Source of the DNA: Patescibacteria group bacterium
GTDB lineage: Bacteria > Patescibacteria > UBA1384 > JAMDBS01
Length of the DNA stretch: 23,149 nucleotides
Direction: 5' to 3'
Assembly: GCA_023487325.1 (NCBI GenBank)
Contig: JAMDBS010000020.1
Coordinates: 1-23,149 of the forward strand
Shown: positions 1 to 6,311 of the stretch, one piece after another
Numbering within the stretch: position 1 is the first letter of the stretch
Layout of the letters: each line of letters starts with the position of its first letter
Notes under the pieces: generated by a model
Seen by the model: only the letters and a program-made list of their open reading frames with translations
The model's database searches: none
What the model was told of the DNA's origin: nothing
Translations under genes and position numbers: made by a program

Positions 1-74
1 GAAAAACATCGGCTCGAACCATATTTTGCGAAACCGCCAATTCGTTTTTACCCCCAAAATTGAATACAAATTAG

Positions 75-95
75 TCGCCGAGCGAAGCGAGGCGA
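75..95. repeat. Short inverted repeat downstream of tRNA-Leu
   Basis: TCGCC at 75-79 and GGCGA at 91-95 are perfect inverted copies around a GAGCGAAGCGA core. On the minus strand it lies about 27 bases past the encoded CCA of tRNA-Leu, so it could help end that transcript, but no T-run follows it. I see no gene in bases 1-121; open frames there run into the antisense of the tRNA. It may be a dispersed palindromic repeat; this cannot be decided from one copy. Confidence 0.3.
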
Positions 96-121
96 ACCAA
101 AACTCTTTGACTTTTCCTACG

Positions 122-208
122 TGGTGCCGATGGTGGGAGTCGAACCCACAATCCCTTGCGAGAATAGGTTTTTGAGACCTACGCGTATACCAGTTCCGCC
201 ACATCGGC
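122..208 (-). tRNA. tRNA-Leu (anticodon CAA)
   Basis: Read on the minus strand, GCCGATG (208-202) pairs with CATCGGC (132-126). The discriminator A is at 125 and a genome-encoded CCA at 124-122. The anticodon stem TAGGT/ACCTA encloses the loop CTCAAAA, giving anticodon CAA, which reads UUG. A long variable arm of the class II type follows, as expected for leucine, and the T-arm GGGTTCGACTCCC is canonical. Its 5' end lies only 7 bases after the tsaC stop codon, so it is probably made from the tsaC transcript. Confidence 0.96.
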
Positions 209-215
209 ACATATG

Positions 216-821
216 TTATATTTCTATTTTTTCTGCTCCTTGACGAATAATCTTTGGCGGCCATTTTATTAAATCGACGACCGTGGAAGGATCAGATTTT
301 GGCAATATGCCGGCGTCTAAGATTAAATCAGGCTTATATTCCCTATTTTTAAATTGATATATCAGTTCTGGAATATCGTAGCATGGTCCAAGATCGGAGA
401 TATTAGCAGAAGTTGAGGAATATGGTTTATCTAATCCTTCAGAAATTAATTGGGTAATTTTATATTTGGGTATACGAATACCTATAGAGTTACTTTTGAA
501 ATTGGTAAAATCTGTATTTAATAGTACTGCGGTAATTTTTCCTGGCAAATATTTTTTCAAAAATTCTGTTTGTTTATCTTCAACCAAGGCAATTTGTTTT
601 ATTTGGGCAATATTTTTTACAATTACAGAAACCGGTTTGCTAAAATCGCGACCTTTTATTTTAAATAATTTATCAACAGCGAAAATATTAGTCATATCTG
701 CGCCTAGTCCGTAGCAAGTATCGGTGGGATAGACTATCACTCCCCTATTTTCTAATACATTAATAGCTTCTTTAATTGCTTCCGGCTCGGGATTTTGGGG
801 GTTTATTTTGACAATTTTCAT
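216..821 (-). CDS. tsaC: L-threonylcarbamoyladenylate synthase (TsaC/Sua5/YrdC family)
   Basis: This enzyme makes threonylcarbamoyl-AMP from threonine, bicarbonate and ATP, the first step of the t6A37 modification of tRNAs reading ANN codons; it acts in the cytosol. The 201-residue protein is a single YrdC domain. Near the N-terminus it has the family signature VYPTDTCYGLG, followed by KxxR-type basic residues in KIKGRDFSKP and later a conserved SANIS segment. The length fits TsaC rather than Sua5, which carries an extra C-terminal domain. The ATG at 821 follows an AAGGGG ribosome site at a spacing of about 5 bases. The gene runs divergently from tRNA-Ala and reads directly into tRNA-Leu. Family assignment is firm; the choice of TsaC over the paralogue YciO is from the motifs and typical occurrence. 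Confidence 0.93.
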   Translation of the reverse strand: MKIVKINPQNPEPEAIKEAINVLENRGVIVYPTDTCYGLGADMTNIFAVDKLFKIKGRDFSKPVSVIVKNIAQIKQIALVEDKQTEFLKKYLPGKITAVLLNTDFTNFKSNSIGIRIPKYKITQLISEGLDKPYSSTSANISDLGPCYDIPELIYQFKNREYKPDLILDAGILPKSDPSTVVDLIKWPPKIIRQGAEKIEI

Positions 822-843
822 ATTTTCCCCTTTTTACGACTTT

Positions 844-852
844 ATTTTAGCA
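844..852 (-). promoter_or_regulatory. Candidate extended -10 promoter for tsaC
   Basis: On the minus strand the sequence reads TGCTAAAAT: an extended -10 (TGn) followed by TAAAAT at 849-844. This would start transcription about 15 bases before the tsaC ATG. No good -35 box is visible at 16-18 bases. Inferred from sequence only. Confidence 0.5.
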
Positions 853-860
853 TAAATAAA

Positions 861-869
861 TGTTAAAAT
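861..869 (+). promoter_or_regulatory. Candidate extended -10 promoter for tRNA-Ala
   Basis: TGTTAAAAT provides a TGn plus TAAAAT on the plus strand, about 80 bases upstream of tRNA-Ala. It overlaps the tsaC promoter region in divergent orientation. The nearer TGCTAACTA (939-947) is too close to the tRNA 5' end to be its -10 box. If this promoter is used, the decamer repeats at 881-930 lie in the transcribed tRNA leader. Confidence 0.35.
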
Positions 870-880
870 CCAGATGCATA

Positions 881-947
881 GTAACCAACTGTAATTTTAA
901 GTAATCGTTAGTAACCACAAGTAACCTTAAAGCAACCTTGCTAACTA
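881..947. repeat. Imperfect 10-bp tandem repeats, GTAAC-type
   Basis: Five consecutive decamers start with GTAA exactly every ten bases (881, 891, 901, 911, 921): GTAACC, GTAATT, GTAATC, GTAACC, GTAACC, each followed by a variable AT-rich tail. Decayed copies follow at 932 (GCAACC) and 941 (CTAAC). The array ends immediately before tRNA-Ala. The 10-base spacing puts every copy on the same face of the helix. Confidence 0.6.
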
Positions 948-948
948 T

Positions 949-1023
949 GGGCCAGTAGTTCATCGGTAGAACGCCTCATTCGCATTGAGGAGGCAGAGGG
1001 TTCAATTCCCTCCTGGTCCACCA
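949..1023 (+). tRNA. tRNA-Ala (anticodon CGC)
   Basis: The acceptor stem is GGGCCAG (949-955) with CTGGTCC (1013-1019), discriminator A and encoded CCA (1021-1023). It contains the G3:U70 wobble pair, the alanine identity element. The D-stem is GTTC/GAAC, and the anticodon stem CCTCA/TGAGG encloses TTCGCAT, giving CGC. The T-arm is GAGGG-TTCAATT-CCCTC. A DUF5655 gene starts 16 bases downstream with its own ribosome site, so the two are probably cotranscribed. Confidence 0.97.
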
Positions 1024-1039
1024 ATAATATAAGGAGAAT

Positions 1040-1471
1040 ATGCCAAAGAAAACAAAACTCTGGAAATGTCCTAAATGCCATCGAGAATTTGCTAAAATCA
1101 ACCAGCAACATTCTTGTAAAATCTATCCACTGGAAAATCATTTTGCAAATAAAGAATATGCCAAACAACTTTTTGATTATTTAGTTAAAAAAATCGAAAA
1201 AAATATCGGGCCGCTAAAAATCGAATCACTCCCCTGCTGTATTCATTTGGTTAGCAATTACACTTTTGGCGCAGTTTGGACTTTGCGCGACAGAGTAAGA
1301 ATTGATTTTCGTATTAGCGCTAAAATTGAAACCAAGAAAAAATTTAAAATAATTCAAATGTCCCCTAACCGCTACTTGTATTATCTGGATATTTTTAAAA
1401 AATCCGAAATCGACCTCGAACTTCTCTCCTACCTCCACGAATCATATAAATTAAATTTTTTAAAAAATTAG
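1040..1471 (+). CDS. DUF5655 domain protein with N-terminal Cys/His knuckle
   Basis: This 143-residue protein begins with a short zinc-knuckle-like segment (C10, C13, H24, C26), followed by a DUF5655-type domain of about 110 residues. The segment LKIESLPCCI near the middle and the later run of alternating basic and aromatic residues match what I recall of that family. The biochemical role of DUF5655 is not established. No membrane segment or signal peptide is present, so the protein is probably cytosolic. The ATG is well supported by AAGGAG at 1031-1036. It sits 16 bases after the tRNA-Ala CCA end and is likely expressed from the tRNA promoter. Family assignment is from recall of the pattern; function is unknown. 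Confidence 0.75.
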   Translation: MPKKTKLWKCPKCHREFAKINQQHSCKIYPLENHFANKEYAKQLFDYLVKKIEKNIGPLKIESLPCCIHLVSNYTFGAVWTLRDRVRIDFRISAKIETKKKFKIIQMSPNRYLYYLDIFKKSEIDLELLSYLHESYKLNFLKN

Positions 1472-1498
1472 TTTTAATATATTATACTAACCACTTAC

Positions 1499-1517
1499 TT
1501 CCACTTCAGAAGTGGAA
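1499..1517 (+). other. 8-bp hairpin after the DUF5655 gene
   Basis: TTCCACTT (1499-1506) and AAGTGGAA (1510-1517) form a perfect 8-bp stem around a 3-base loop, 28 bases past the DUF5655 stop. A T-run (1526-1530) follows only after a gap, so it is a weak terminator candidate at best. Confidence 0.35.
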
Positions 1518-1543
1518 AAGGAAGGTTTTTGTCAAGGAAAAAA

Positions 1544-1636
1544 ATGAATAAATTTCCCAAAGGAATTGAGGTTGTCGGAGTGGATATTATTGAAAATATT
1601 AAAAATTACATCCGTTACAAATCGTTAGAGACTTAA
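1544..1636 (+). CDS. Possible 30-residue small ORF
   Basis: ATG to TAA encodes 30 residues, beginning MNKFPKGIEVVGVD and ending with a lysine- and tyrosine-rich tail. An AAGGAA-like ribosome site ends close to the ATG. I do not recognise it. It could be a real small protein, the remnant of a longer gene, or chance in AT-rich DNA. It lies between a hairpin (1499-1517) and the next promoter (1642-1650), which is compatible with a tiny separate cistron. Confidence 0.25.
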   Translation: MNKFPKGIEVVGVDIIENIKNYIRYKSLET

Positions 1637-1641
1637 TTTAA

Positions 1642-1650
1642 TGGTATAAT
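1642..1650 (+). promoter_or_regulatory. Extended -10 promoter for the alpha/beta hydrolase gene
   Basis: TGG followed by TATAAT (1645-1650) is a consensus extended -10 element; the -35 region at 17 bases is poor. Predicted start is near 1657, which leaves a leader of about 58 bases to the preferred ATG at 1715. Confidence 0.55.
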
Positions 1651-1714
1651 TATAGTAGATCTAAATTTTTTTGTGTTATTAACGGATTATTTAATTTTTG
1701 GAGAACAAAAACTA

Positions 1715-2644
1715 ATGTTATACACTTACTTAATTCTTGTGATTGTTGCAATCGTTTTAATCTTGCTAATTATTTGTTGGGTTTTTGCTACTTCCATCAT
1801 TAAACCATTCCGACAGAAAATTGACAAAACGCCAAAAGATTATGGTATGGAATATGAAGACGTAGAATTTGTAACTAGAGATGGCATAAAAATTAAAGCC
1901 TGGCTTATTAAGGGCGTGAGCGATAAAATAATAATCCAATCCCACCCGATGCCGTTTTGCCGCACCGGTTTTAATATTAAATATCAATTTCCGTTTAAAC
2001 TATTTAATATTAACGTCGATTTACTCAAAACAACTCAGGAATTAAATAAGGCCGGTTATTGGGTTTTAACCTTAGATTTGCGAAATTGCGGTCAGAGCGG
2101 CGATGCTATTACCGGTGTTGGTTTAAGCGAGTGGCAAGATATTGCCGCAGCCTTGGATTATATTGCCAAAAATAAAAGCCTAAATACTAAAAAAATCGGT
2201 TTTGCCGGTTTTTGTATGGGTGCTAATTCTACCATTATCGCGTTAAGCAAGTTGTCGAACAAGATCAATAACGTTAAATGCGCCATGCTGATTCAGCCGA
2301 TTTCTATGCTGGTTTTCCTGAAAGCTTTTATTAAAAAACAATTTACTGTTTTTGGCTTAGTGATGATGCCAATTGTCGAATTATTTGCGCGTCTACGCGG
2401 CGGGTATCCCTTTAAAGAAATGTCGCCAATAGCGTATGCTAAAGATGTAAAAATACCGGTTTTACACATTCAAGGTAAGTATGACAAATGGACAACCCAA
2501 GAAGATACAAAAAATATCTTTAATAATTTTTCTGGACCCAAAGAGCTGTATTGGATAGAAAAACCAATGCCGCGTTTTGAGGTATATAATCTCGTTGGCC
2601 AAGACCCTCAAATAATGCTGGAATTTTTTAAAAAATATTTATAA
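1715..2644 (+). CDS. Membrane-anchored alpha/beta hydrolase-fold protein with Cys at the nucleophile position
   Basis: I prefer the ATG at 1715, which has GGAG at 1700-1703; an in-frame GTG at 1673 would add 14 residues. The 309-residue product has one N-terminal membrane helix (about residues 3-28) and then an alpha/beta hydrolase fold. The sheet strand LTLDLRNCGQSG (119-129) and the nucleophile elbow G-F-C-M-G (165-169) are clear, with Cys167 where Ser is usual. A candidate acid is Asp257 in QGKYDKW. At the usual catalytic His position near the C-terminus the sequence reads KPMPRFEVYN, without His. Substrate is unknown. A Cys nucleophile occurs in dienelactone-hydrolase-like enzymes; the missing His could mean a non-enzymatic or unusual member. 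The next gene starts 9 bases later, so they likely form an operon. Confidence 0.75.
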   Translation: MLYTYLILVIVAIVLILLIICWVFATSIIKPFRQKIDKTPKDYGMEYEDVEFVTRDGIKIKAWLIKGVSDKIIIQSHPMPFCRTGFNIKYQFPFKLFNINVDLLKTTQELNKAGYWVLTLDLRNCGQSGDAITGVGLSEWQDIAAALDYIAKNKSLNTKKIGFAGFCMGANSTIIALSKLSNKINNVKCAMLIQPISMLVFLKAFIKKQFTVFGLVMMPIVELFARLRGGYPFKEMSPIAYAKDVKIPVLHIQGKYDKWTTQEDTKNIFNNFSGPKELYWIEKPMPRFEVYNLVGQDPQIMLEFFKKYL

Positions 2645-2653
2645 AGGAGTAAA

Positions 2654-3709
2654 ATGAATGAAGAAAATAAATCTCCAAAATCATTTTTAGCTAAATGGTG
2701 GTGGATAATAATTTTAATTATTATTGCGCTCAGCGCACTCTTAATATTTTTGCGCGGCGATGAAGATACTTGGATTAAAGATAAAATGGGAAATTGGATA
2801 AAACACGGCAATCCTAGCTCCACCGCACCAAGTCCTAAAGCCTCAGCGGTAAAAGAAGCGGAGGCATGGACAAAAGACCCGACTGTTTTAATGACTAATA
2901 CTACCTCAACTGATACCCATAAGATATCGGAAGGGCTATTTCGGATGTTTCTAAATGGACAAGGTGGCATTGCTTATGTCGAAACTGCGGATGGAAAAAC
3001 TTTTTCTAGTCTTATTTCAACTAAAGTCACTGAAGACAGCGGTAAAATGATCTCGAATCCGGCCACGCTACAATTAGCCGATAACAGTTGGATTATGCTC
3101 TACGAGCAAGCGCCAAGAAAAAATCCTGGTCAAAAAGATGGGCCTCCTGGTACCGCCAATCAGCGCAATCTTTATTTAGCTACATCAAGTGATGGTAAAA
3201 ATTTTACAAAACAAGGTATCGCTGTTGATTCGAGCAAGGAAGATGATTATTTTGCCTCTGTTCCCGACTTGGTTTTACTGCCGAATAACAATATCCGCCT
3301 TTATTATGTTTGCGGCGGCGAGTCAATTTGTTCGCGTTTATCTAGCGATAATGGCAAAACATGGGTTAAAGAAAGCGGGTATCGTTTAGCCGATATGGCA
3401 GTTGATCCCGATGTAAAAATCAAAATTGCTGATAATAAAACCAAGTGGGTAATGTATTATTCGATATTAGAACCAAGCAAAAATGGTTTATATAAAGCAA
3501 TTTCCGAAGACGGATTAACGTGGACGCCATTAAAAAATCAGATCATTAGTAAAACTAAAGATAATGCGCTAGTTGATCCAGATGTTATAGAATTTACACC
3601 CAATACTTGGGTGATGTATTTTGGCCAGTCGGGCGGCGCTTCTTCGACTGGCGGAGAACAAATTAATCTTTTTAGAGCAACATATTCAGGTGATATCTTT
3701 GCTAATTAA
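2654..3709 (+). CDS. Membrane-anchored Asp-box (sialidase/GH43-like) beta-propeller protein
   Basis: This 351-residue protein has a short N-terminal cytosolic tail and one membrane helix (about 14-34); the rest is predicted to lie outside. It carries Asp-box-like S-x-D-x-G-x-(T/N)-(W/F) repeats at about 178-185, 230-237 and 284-290, interspersed with strands such as WIMLYE and WVMYYS, typical of five- or six-bladed propellers in sialidases and family 43-type glycosidases. No set of catalytic residues can be assigned by eye, so it may bind or cleave surface glycans or merely be structural. The start has a good AAAGGAG ribosome site 9 bases after the hydrolase stop. The fold class is reasonably sure; enzymatic activity is not. 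Confidence 0.7.
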   Translation: MNEENKSPKSFLAKWWWIIILIIIALSALLIFLRGDEDTWIKDKMGNWIKHGNPSSTAPSPKASAVKEAEAWTKDPTVLMTNTTSTDTHKISEGLFRMFLNGQGGIAYVETADGKTFSSLISTKVTEDSGKMISNPATLQLADNSWIMLYEQAPRKNPGQKDGPPGTANQRNLYLATSSDGKNFTKQGIAVDSSKEDDYFASVPDLVLLPNNNIRLYYVCGGESICSRLSSDNGKTWVKESGYRLADMAVDPDVKIKIADNKTKWVMYYSILEPSKNGLYKAISEDGLTWTPLKNQIISKTKDNALVDPDVIEFTPNTWVMYFGQSGGASSTGGEQINLFRATYSGDIFAN

Positions 3710-3845
3710 ACAAAAACAAAAAACTCCCAAAGCTCCCATTTTGTAAATGAAGTAATTATTCGAATATTCCAGAAATGTCAGAAATTTTCATTTGAGTAAC
3801 ATTCATTTAATATCACCGCCTAAATTCTTAATGTGCTGACAGTTT

Positions 3846-5561
3846 TTACCAACCGCCGCCGCCACCTCCCCCGCCTCCGCCGCCACTAAATCCTCCTCCA
3901 CCTGCACCGGAGCCGGAAGGATTAGAGGAAATCGCTGAATTCATACTATTAGAAAGCGAATTTATAGTCTGGTTAATACTGTCAACATCGAAATGCCCAA
4001 AACTGTAACCAACAAACCAATAAGGATAATAGCGGGTAAAATAGTCTTCACCGTAAATAGCTTTTATTTTTTCAATCCATAATCTGGTAATACCAAAAAT
4101 CATGGCATAAGGCAAGAATTTTTCAAAAATTCCTTCTTTTTCATTAAATTTTTGGCGATATTTTTCGGCGGTTTCCATATACAGTTTAAAACCGTTTATT
4201 TTTAGCATTAACTCGGTCCCTTTTTTAGTTCGTTGTTTTAATAAATAGGAAAAAATCAAAAAAATTATTGATGATAAAAATGCAGAAAAACCGGCATAAG
4301 GGCTTAGCGCAAACATTACAAAAATTAAGGCTAAAGAAACAAAAGCTAAAATCAAAAATATAATTTGAAATATTTTACTGCGCGGTTCGATTAACCTTTG
4401 TCTAGTAAGTTCGTTATTAATTGATTGGGAGATCTGGGGAATGTTGCTATAAAATACATTGCGTAAATTAGAAAGCAATATTTCTTTTTTTCCTGAAAAT
4501 AATGCGTTGATTAATAATTTATCCTGTGAGCTAGTTTTTTTATTGCTTAATAGAATTAGTTTGTAATCGTTGTGGCCGAAGAACGATTTTTTATTTATTT
4601 GCTCAATTTTAATAATTTTATTAACGGCTAGATAAATTATTTGCGCCGAAATATAGCTATTTTTTAGTGAACCATCGGAAATTACTACTCCCATTTCTAA
4701 TGGCGATAGATTGTTAGGAATAGAAAATTCCGGCACAATAGTTCTATTTAGTTTGGGGTCGCGACCAAATTTTTTCCATAGTAAAAAGCTAATAATTAAA
4801 ATAATAAACGGAATTAAAAAATAGCTCATTTGACTATATTTTTCCCAAAAGCTCGGTTTATAAGGAGTAAAAATATTTTTGGGAAATGTAACAGAAGCCG
4901 TTATCCCCTCTTGGGGCTGAAGTGTTGTTGTGGAAACAAATTTTAGAGTGCTGGGGCTTATCCAGCTATATTTGGCTAAATCTTGGCTTGTTTGGCCGAG
5001 TTGACCGGTATAATAACTTATTGAACTATTGGAGGAATTAATATTGGAAGGAAAAATAATGTTGGCCGTAAATTTATCGGTTTTAATTTGCCAGAAATTG
5101 CCGTTTAAATTCCAATAAAATTCATCGAAGTTACTATTGTCAAATCTAATAACATTTTGCACGGTATATTTTATTTTATAATAATTAACTCCTTGAACTT
5201 CTTTTTTAACATCCCCTATCTGCCAACTAATAGTGTGATTATAAAAATCCTTTTTTTCTTGATATTTTAGTGGATTATCGGAAAAATCGGTAATACTAAT
5301 TAATTTTATTGGCGTGTTAACATATTCAGTGCTGGTTTTTTTATAGCGCGTTGGCAAAACTCGATAAATCCCGTGTTTGCCAGTTAAATTATCGGCGTCG
5401 GCAGTAATTTTTTCAGTTATTGTTAGCGAAGAATCGGTATTGACAATAATTTCTGATTGAAAATCCTGTAAATACCAATCACTATTGCTTTGAGCCAAAG
5501 TGTTCTTGGGAAATATTAACAGTAAAATTAGGATAAAGATATGAATGATTGTTTTTTGCAT
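3846..5561 (-). CDS. DUF2207 family membrane protein with poly-glycine tail
   Basis: This 571-residue protein starts with a signal peptide (about 1-23). An extracytoplasmic DUF2207 domain follows, including the typical early segment in which a test of LTITEKI precedes KHGIYRVLP. A membrane helix lies near 243-262, followed by K-K-F-G-R-D-P, and there is a cytosolic part, a second membrane pair near 397-440, and a segment PYAMIFGITRLW common in this family. The C-terminus is a glycine run (about the last 20 residues, encoded at 3849-3905) ending in Trp. DUF2207 proteins resemble E. coli YciQ; their function is unknown. AAAGGA precedes the ATG at 5561. The gene converges on the Asp-box gene and diverges from the RRM gene. 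The glycine tract is prone to slippage and assembly error. Confidence 0.85.
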   Translation of the reverse strand: MQKTIIHIFILILLLIFPKNTLAQSNSDWYLQDFQSEIIVNTDSSLTITEKITADADNLTGKHGIYRVLPTRYKKTSTEYVNTPIKLISITDFSDNPLKYQEKKDFYNHTISWQIGDVKKEVQGVNYYKIKYTVQNVIRFDNSNFDEFYWNLNGNFWQIKTDKFTANIIFPSNINSSNSSISYYTGQLGQTSQDLAKYSWISPSTLKFVSTTTLQPQEGITASVTFPKNIFTPYKPSFWEKYSQMSYFLIPFIILIISFLLWKKFGRDPKLNRTIVPEFSIPNNLSPLEMGVVISDGSLKNSYISAQIIYLAVNKIIKIEQINKKSFFGHNDYKLILLSNKKTSSQDKLLINALFSGKKEILLSNLRNVFYSNIPQISQSINNELTRQRLIEPRSKIFQIIFLILAFVSLALIFVMFALSPYAGFSAFLSSIIFLIFSYLLKQRTKKGTELMLKINGFKLYMETAEKYRQKFNEKEGIFEKFLPYAMIFGITRLWIEKIKAIYGEDYFTRYYPYWFVGYSFGHFDVDSINQTINSLSNSMNSAISSNPSGSGAGGGGFSGGGGGGGGGGGW

Positions 5562-5604
5562 ATTTGTTCCTTTTTTGTTGTATATTATCTATATTAATAA
5601 TTAA

Positions 5605-5610
5605 ATTATA
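5605..5610 (-). promoter_or_regulatory. Candidate -10 box for the DUF2207 gene
   Basis: ATTATA on the plus strand is TATAAT on the minus strand, about 44 bases upstream of the ATG at 5561. No good -35 box is found at the usual spacing. It would sit beside the divergent RRM promoter (-35 at 5620), so the two could interfere. Confidence 0.35.
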
Positions 5611-5619
5611 GATTCTTAT

Positions 5620-5649
5620 TTGACAAATTACTAGTGAGCGTGCTATAAT
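5620..5649 (+). promoter_or_regulatory. Strong consensus promoter of the RRM gene
   Basis: TTGACA (5620-5625) and TATAAT (5644-5649) are both perfect consensus hexamers, separated by 18 bases, with TGC forming an extended -10 just before TATAAT. It is the best promoter in the window. The predicted start is near 5656, giving a leader of about 108 bases. Confidence 0.88.
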
Positions 5650-5655
5650 GCAATT

Positions 5656-5763
5656 AAACGGTTCGAAAGTACTAACGTGGATATTGTGAAATACCCCTAA
5701 GGAACTCAGCCGGGGTCGAATTATTTAGTCGCTTCTAGCAATTAGAAGCATAAGGAACGCACA
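5656..5763 (+). promoter_or_regulatory. Structured 5' leader of the RRM gene
   Basis: The leader can fold into two elements. CCCC (5694-5697) pairs with GGGG (5712-5715), extended inward by GG (5701-5702) with CC (5710-5711) and flanked outside by TTCGA (5662-5666) with TCGAA (5716-5720). A second hairpin, GCTTCTA/TAGAAGC with a 5-base loop (5731-5749), ends just before the ribosome site. The octamer TAAGGAAC occurs twice: at 5698-5705 inside the first structure and at 5751-5758 as the ribosome site. This arrangement suggests control of translation or mRNA stability, possibly by the RRM protein itself. I do not match it to a known riboswitch or thermometer class. Confidence 0.5.
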
Positions 5764-6039
5764 ATGGAAGAACAAATGGATGCAGGCAACAAGCTTTATG
5801 TAGGCAACTTGCCTTATACCACCAATGATGCCGAACTTAAAGATTTTTTTGCCGCTGCCGGCGAAGTCGTTGAAGCTAAAGTTATCACCGACAAATTCTC
5901 TGGCCGATCAAAAGGTTTTGGTTTTGTTACTATGAAAGATGCCAAAGCTGCAGAAAAAGCTTTAAAAGAATTAAACGGCAAAGACATGGGTGGTAGAGCT
6001 TTAAAGATCGATTTAGCCCGACCAATGCAAAAGAAGTAA
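5764..6039 (+). CDS. Single-RRM RNA-binding protein
   Basis: The 91-residue protein is one RNA recognition motif. RNP2 is LYVGNL (11-16) and RNP1 is KGFGFVTM (50-57), with the aromatic residues that stack on RNA bases (Tyr12, Phe52, Phe54) all present. It ends right after the last strand with a short basic tail and lacks the glycine-rich extension seen in many plant and some cyanobacterial relatives. Such bacterial RRM proteins bind single-stranded RNA; targets here are unknown. The start is supported by AAGGAAC and the strong upstream promoter. With its own promoter, leader and terminator it is a stand-alone, probably abundant, transcript. Confidence 0.94.
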   Translation: MEEQMDAGNKLYVGNLPYTTNDAELKDFFAAAGEVVEAKVITDKFSGRSKGFGFVTMKDAKAAEKALKELNGKDMGGRALKIDLARPMQKK

Positions 6040-6059
6040 ATCGTATCTACTGCACTAAA

Positions 6060-6092
6060 CAAAAATCCCCTCCTCTACGGCGGGGATTTTTG
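6060..6092. terminator. Intrinsic terminator after the RRM gene
   Basis: CAAAAATCCCC (6060-6070) and GGGGATTTTTG (6082-6092) form an 11-bp perfect stem with an 11-base loop; the A and T arms give a T-run on either strand. It begins 20 bases after the RRM stop. The element is symmetrical and could work in both directions. Confidence 0.92.
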
Positions 6093-6111
6093 TGATATAT
6101 CGTCATACAAT

Positions 6112-6180
6112 CAACAGGTTAATCTTAATAATATTTTGCAGGTCTAACCTGTTACCACCCCCGAGGTGGTTTAAGGTTAG
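6112..6180 (+). promoter_or_regulatory. Competing inverted repeats upstream of the ZIP-like transporter
   Basis: AACAGGTTA (6113-6121) is the exact inverse of TAACCTGTT (6145-6153). The same right-hand arm also lies in a second hairpin: CTAACCT (6144-6150) pairs with AGGTTAG (6174-6180), enclosing ACCACC (6154-6159) with GGTGGT (6165-6170). The small CAGGT/ACCTG pair (6139-6143 and 6147-6151) also competes. These folds exclude each other. As DNA, CAACAGGTTA (6112-6121) and TAACCTGTTA (6145-6154) are near-palindromes centred 33 bp apart, so a pair of operators is an alternative reading. No T-run follows, so this is not a plain attenuator. Confidence 0.45.
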
Positions 6181-6296
6181 CGTTGTAATAATTCATGTTG
6201 ATAATTTATTGTTTGCCGTCTATTTAAGCGATCGCTTTTTTAGTGGGCAGAAGTTATCGATAATCTAATCGGTCTCTGGTTTTTATTGGCGAAATA

Positions 6297-6302
6297 TATT
6301 AT
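6297..6302 (+). promoter_or_regulatory. Candidate -10 box close to the ZIP gene start
   Basis: TATTAT at 6297-6302 lies about 10 bases before the ATG at 6312, with an overlapping TATATT at 6295-6300. No -35 match or ribosome site is seen in between. If used, it would give an essentially leaderless mRNA. AT-rich context makes this uncertain. Confidence 0.25.
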
Positions 6303-6311
6303 TATTTAGAT

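Noticed and set aside
1..174. Open plus-strand frame at the left edge as the end of a protein gene
   Set aside because: It runs through the antisense of tRNA-Leu and has no recognisable domain; a second frame that stops at 61-63 is equally uninformative.
881..947. Repeat array as a CRISPR
   Set aside because: Units are only 10 bases, imperfect and without spacers; no cas gene is near. The same applies to the heptamers at 7272-7306 and 13250-13284.
3710..3845. Terminator between the convergent Asp-box and DUF2207 genes
   Set aside because: Only weak AT-rich pairings such as AAATG/CATTT were found, with no stem plus T-run on either strand.
6226..6241. AAGCGATCGCTT followed by T residues as a terminator or cyanobacterial HIP1 site
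   Set aside because: A hairpin could have only four stem pairs around a four-base loop, too weak for a terminator, and a single GCGATCGC octamer does not indicate a HIP1-rich genome.
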